From assembly GCA_035700025.1 (NCBI GenBank), contig DASSOY010000021.1, forward strand, positions 1 through 35,531: a stretch of DNA of 35,531 nucleotides. The letters are read 5' to 3'. Positions 33,647 to 35,531 of this stretch are shown here, piece by piece (the first letter of the stretch is position 1; each line of letters starts with the position of its first letter). The position numbers were made by a program, and so were the translations under genes. Below the pieces are notes generated by a model. The model was not told the DNA's origin. It was given only the letters and a program-made list of their open reading frames with translations, and did not search any database. This DNA is from Bacillales bacterium. GTDB taxonomy: Bacteria > Bacillota > Bacilli > Bacillales > DASSOY01.

Positions 33647-35531
33647 TTATAGTCCACACTTCAACTGTGCATTGCAGTTCGTACATGTGTTGCAACCGCC
33701 GATTTCCTCAACGGTCCCTTTTCGGCATACCGGGCATGTATTGCCGACTTCGGAACCGATGGTCACGTCCGTTGAACGCAGATCGGCAATCGTATCGACG
33801 AGAACGACGTGCTTTTCCTTCTCTTTGTTTTCCTCTTCAAATAAGCTTTCTTGATGCGCTTCTTCAAACCGATTATCTTCCGCCTTCAGCGTCAACACTT
33901 GCGCGTCGCGGCTGCCGTCTACGTAAACGGTCCCGCCTTTTGCTCCGCCGCGGTACAACCGCTCATAAACCGCTTGCACTTGCTCGACACTGTACCCTTT
34001 CGGGGCGTTTACGGTCTTGCTGATTGAGCTGTCTACCCAATTTTGAATGACGCATTGCGTGTCGGCATGTTCTTCCGGCGTTAAATCCATCGCCGAAACG
34101 AACCATTCCGGCAATTCCTTTTCGCTCGCTTCCGGATGCGCGTCCAAATATTCCTTGACAATGTCCGCCTTTACTTCGATGAATTTCCCAAGGCGGCCGC
34201 TCCGGTAATAAGAAAACGAAAAATACGGTTCGAGTCCAGTGGATACGCCGACCATCGTACCGGTGGATCCCGTCGGCGCCACCGTCAACAAATGGGAATT
34301 GCGAATCCCGTATTTCAAGACGCCTTGGCGAATGTCTTCCGGCATTTTCTTCATGTAACCGGAGTCGACAAACCGTTGCCGCAGCTGTTGTGTTTCTTCC
34401 TCGGTTTTTCCGACGAGGAATGGAAAACTGCCTTTTTCCTTGGCAAGTTCGATCGATTCCCGATAAGCGGTCGTCGCAATCGTTTCAAACACTTCGTCGA
34501 CGACTTCGTTCCCCTTGGCCGAGCCGTATTTCGTTTCACAATAAATAAGCAAGTCATGCAATCCCATGACTCCGAGCCCCACTCGGCGTTCGCCGAGCGC
34601 CTGCACACGGTTTTCTTCGAGAAAGTAAGGGGTCGCGTCTATGACGTTGTCTTGCATGCGTACACCGGTACGCACCGTTTGTTTCAATTTTTCCAAATTG
34701 ACGTGTTTTGTTTTCTTGTCGGCCATGTTCGCCAAATTGACGGCCGCTAGGTTGCATACGCTGTATGGCGCAAGCGGTTGCTCCCCGCACGGGTTTGTCG
34801 CAACGACTTTTTGTCCATAGGCTTTCGCATTCGTCATGTCATTGGCGTTGTCGATAAAGAATATCCCCGGTTCTGCGGAATAAGTGGCGCAAATATTTAT
34901 CAAATTCCACAATTCGCGAGCTTTGATTTTCCGATACGTGCGCACCGCATATCCGCGTCTTTCCCATTCGCGAACGTCGCCGCATTTGTGCCATTCTTCG
35001 TTGAAAACGTCCATTTCCGTCTTCGAATAATGTTCGACGTCAGGAAAACGCAAGGCGTACGCTTCGTCGTTCTCAACTGCTTCCATAAATTCTTTTGTGA
35101 TGCAGACGGAAATGTTCGCGCCCGTCAAAAATTCGGGATTGTGAACGGTATAGTTGCCGCCGCGCTTTAAAGCTGCTTCCGCGTCTTGGATGACTTCATC
35201 GCTGAAACCGCCTTGCCCCGGAATGTGCTTGTAATTGACAATGCCTTGGTACATGACTTCTTCCGTCTTCGTCAGCGGAGTAAATTTCAATTTCTCGTTC
35301 GCGATTTTCTTGATTTGCTCGTCATGGCTCGTCTCAAGCAAGAACCGCAAGATTCGCGGGTTTTGCATTTTCGAAATGATGAAATCGATGATGTCCGGAT
35401 GCCAATCGGCAAGCATGATCATTTGCGCGCCGCGCCGCGATCCGCCTTGTTCGACGAGATGTGTCAGCTTGGCGATGTCATCGAGCCAGGAAACCGAGCC
35501 GGAAGATTTCCCGTTGACGCCGCGCGCCAAC
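33647..35531 (-). CDS. nrdJ: Adenosylcobalamin-dependent (class II) ribonucleotide reductase, C-terminal part
   Basis: About 627 codons of a class II reductase that runs off the right edge; the start is outside the window. It converts ribonucleotides to deoxyribonucleotides using vitamin B12 to make the radical. Visible are SRRGAQMIML, the active-site region NPCGEQPLAPYSVCNLAAVNLA with the conserved cysteine and glutamate, VGLGVMGLHDLL, and VAPTGSTGTMVGVSTGLEP. The C-terminus has two Cys pairs (CPVC, CNTC-x2-C) and ends KCGL, the zinc-ribbon and reducing-cysteine tail typical of NrdJ. A cobalamin riboswitch, if any, would lie upstream outside the window. It is on the same strand as mntR, which has its own promoter. 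Confidence 0.95.
   Translation of the reverse strand, partial: LARGVNGKSSGSVSWLDDIAKLTHLVEQGGSRRGAQMIMLADWHPDIIDFIISKMQNPRILRFLLETSHDEQIKKIANEKLKFTPLTKTEEVMYQGIVNYKHIPGQGGFSDEVIQDAEAALKRGGNYTVHNPEFLTGANISVCITKEFMEAVENDEAYALRFPDVEHYSKTEMDVFNEEWHKCGDVREWERRGYAVRTYRKIKARELWNLINICATYSAEPGIFFIDNANDMTNAKAYGQKVVATNPCGEQPLAPYSVCNLAAVNLANMADKKTKHVNLEKLKQTVRTGVRMQDNVIDATPYFLEENRVQALGERRVGLGVMGLHDLLIYCETKYGSAKGNEVVDEVFETIATTAYRESIELAKEKGSFPFLVGKTEEETQQLRQRFVDSGYMKKMPEDIRQGVLKYGIRNSHLLTVAPTGSTGTMVGVSTGLEPYFSFSYYRSGRLGKFIEVKADIVKEYLDAHPEASEKELPEWFVSAMDLTPEEHADTQCVIQNWVDSSISKTVNAPKGYSVEQVQAVYERLYRGGAKGGTVYVDGSRDAQVLTLKAEDNRFEEAHQESLFEEENKEKEKHVVLVDTIADLRSTDVTIGSEVGNTCPVCRKGTVEEIGGCNTCTNCNAQLKCGL

Noticed and set aside
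1-35531. Mobile elements, prophage, CRISPR, tRNA or rRNA genes
   Set aside because: I saw no transposase, integrase, direct-repeat array, or tRNA/rRNA-like sequence; gene order is conserved core chromosome throughout.

Overview
The window is a chromosomal segment from a spore-forming Bacillales bacterium. It carries spo0A, spoIVB and the complete spoIIIA operon, and its gene order closely follows the bkd - spo0A - recN - dxs - xseAB - acc - spoIIIA - efp - mntR region of Bacillus subtilis and B. halodurans. Nearly all genes lie on the minus strand; only yqzF, yqhQ and yqhP are on the plus strand. I see no insertion sequence, prophage, tRNA, rRNA or CRISPR array. A probable OLE RNA and a B12-dependent (class II) ribonucleotide reductase point to an extremophile-type Bacillaceae (alkaliphilic, halophilic or thermophilic) rather than B. 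subtilis itself. The species cannot be fixed from this window.

Layout. At the left edge is a truncated APH-family kinase. A short-chain dehydrogenase follows, then the branched-chain amino acid catabolic genes bkdB, bkdAB, bkdAA, lpdV and bcd. These are read leftwards from a textbook sigma-54 promoter and controlled by the adjacent enhancer-binding regulator BkdR; ptb and buk are missing. Next come yqzF (+), spo0A with Spo0A boxes, spoIVB, recN, argR, tlyA, dxs and oapA. A non-coding stretch of about 690 bp between oapA and ispA carries a near-consensus sigma-A promoter and is best explained as the OLE (Ornate, Large, Extremophilic) RNA. ispA, xseB and xseA are translationally coupled and follow nusB (folD is absent). 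A terminator separates these from yqhY, accC and accB. The eight-gene spoIIIA operon has a good sigma-E promoter. efp and aroQ share a promoter; yqhQ and yqhP run on the plus strand; then come a patatin-like lipase, mntR, and a class II ribonucleotide reductase that runs off the right edge.

How it fits together. The bkd block turns valine, leucine and isoleucine into branched acyl-CoAs, the primers for branched fatty acids, and accB/accC supply malonyl-CoA for the same pathway. dxs and ispA make isoprenoid precursors. Embedded in that isoprenoid operon is the RNA-protein pair OLE RNA and OapA, known in B. halodurans as a membrane-bound ribonucleoprotein linked to tolerance of alcohol, cold and magnesium. 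Spo0A, SpoIVB and SpoIIIAA-AH cover sporulation from commitment to the engulfed-forespore channel. The OLE/OapA locus is the most interesting system here; the second is the sigma-54 bkd locus with its unusual gene content.
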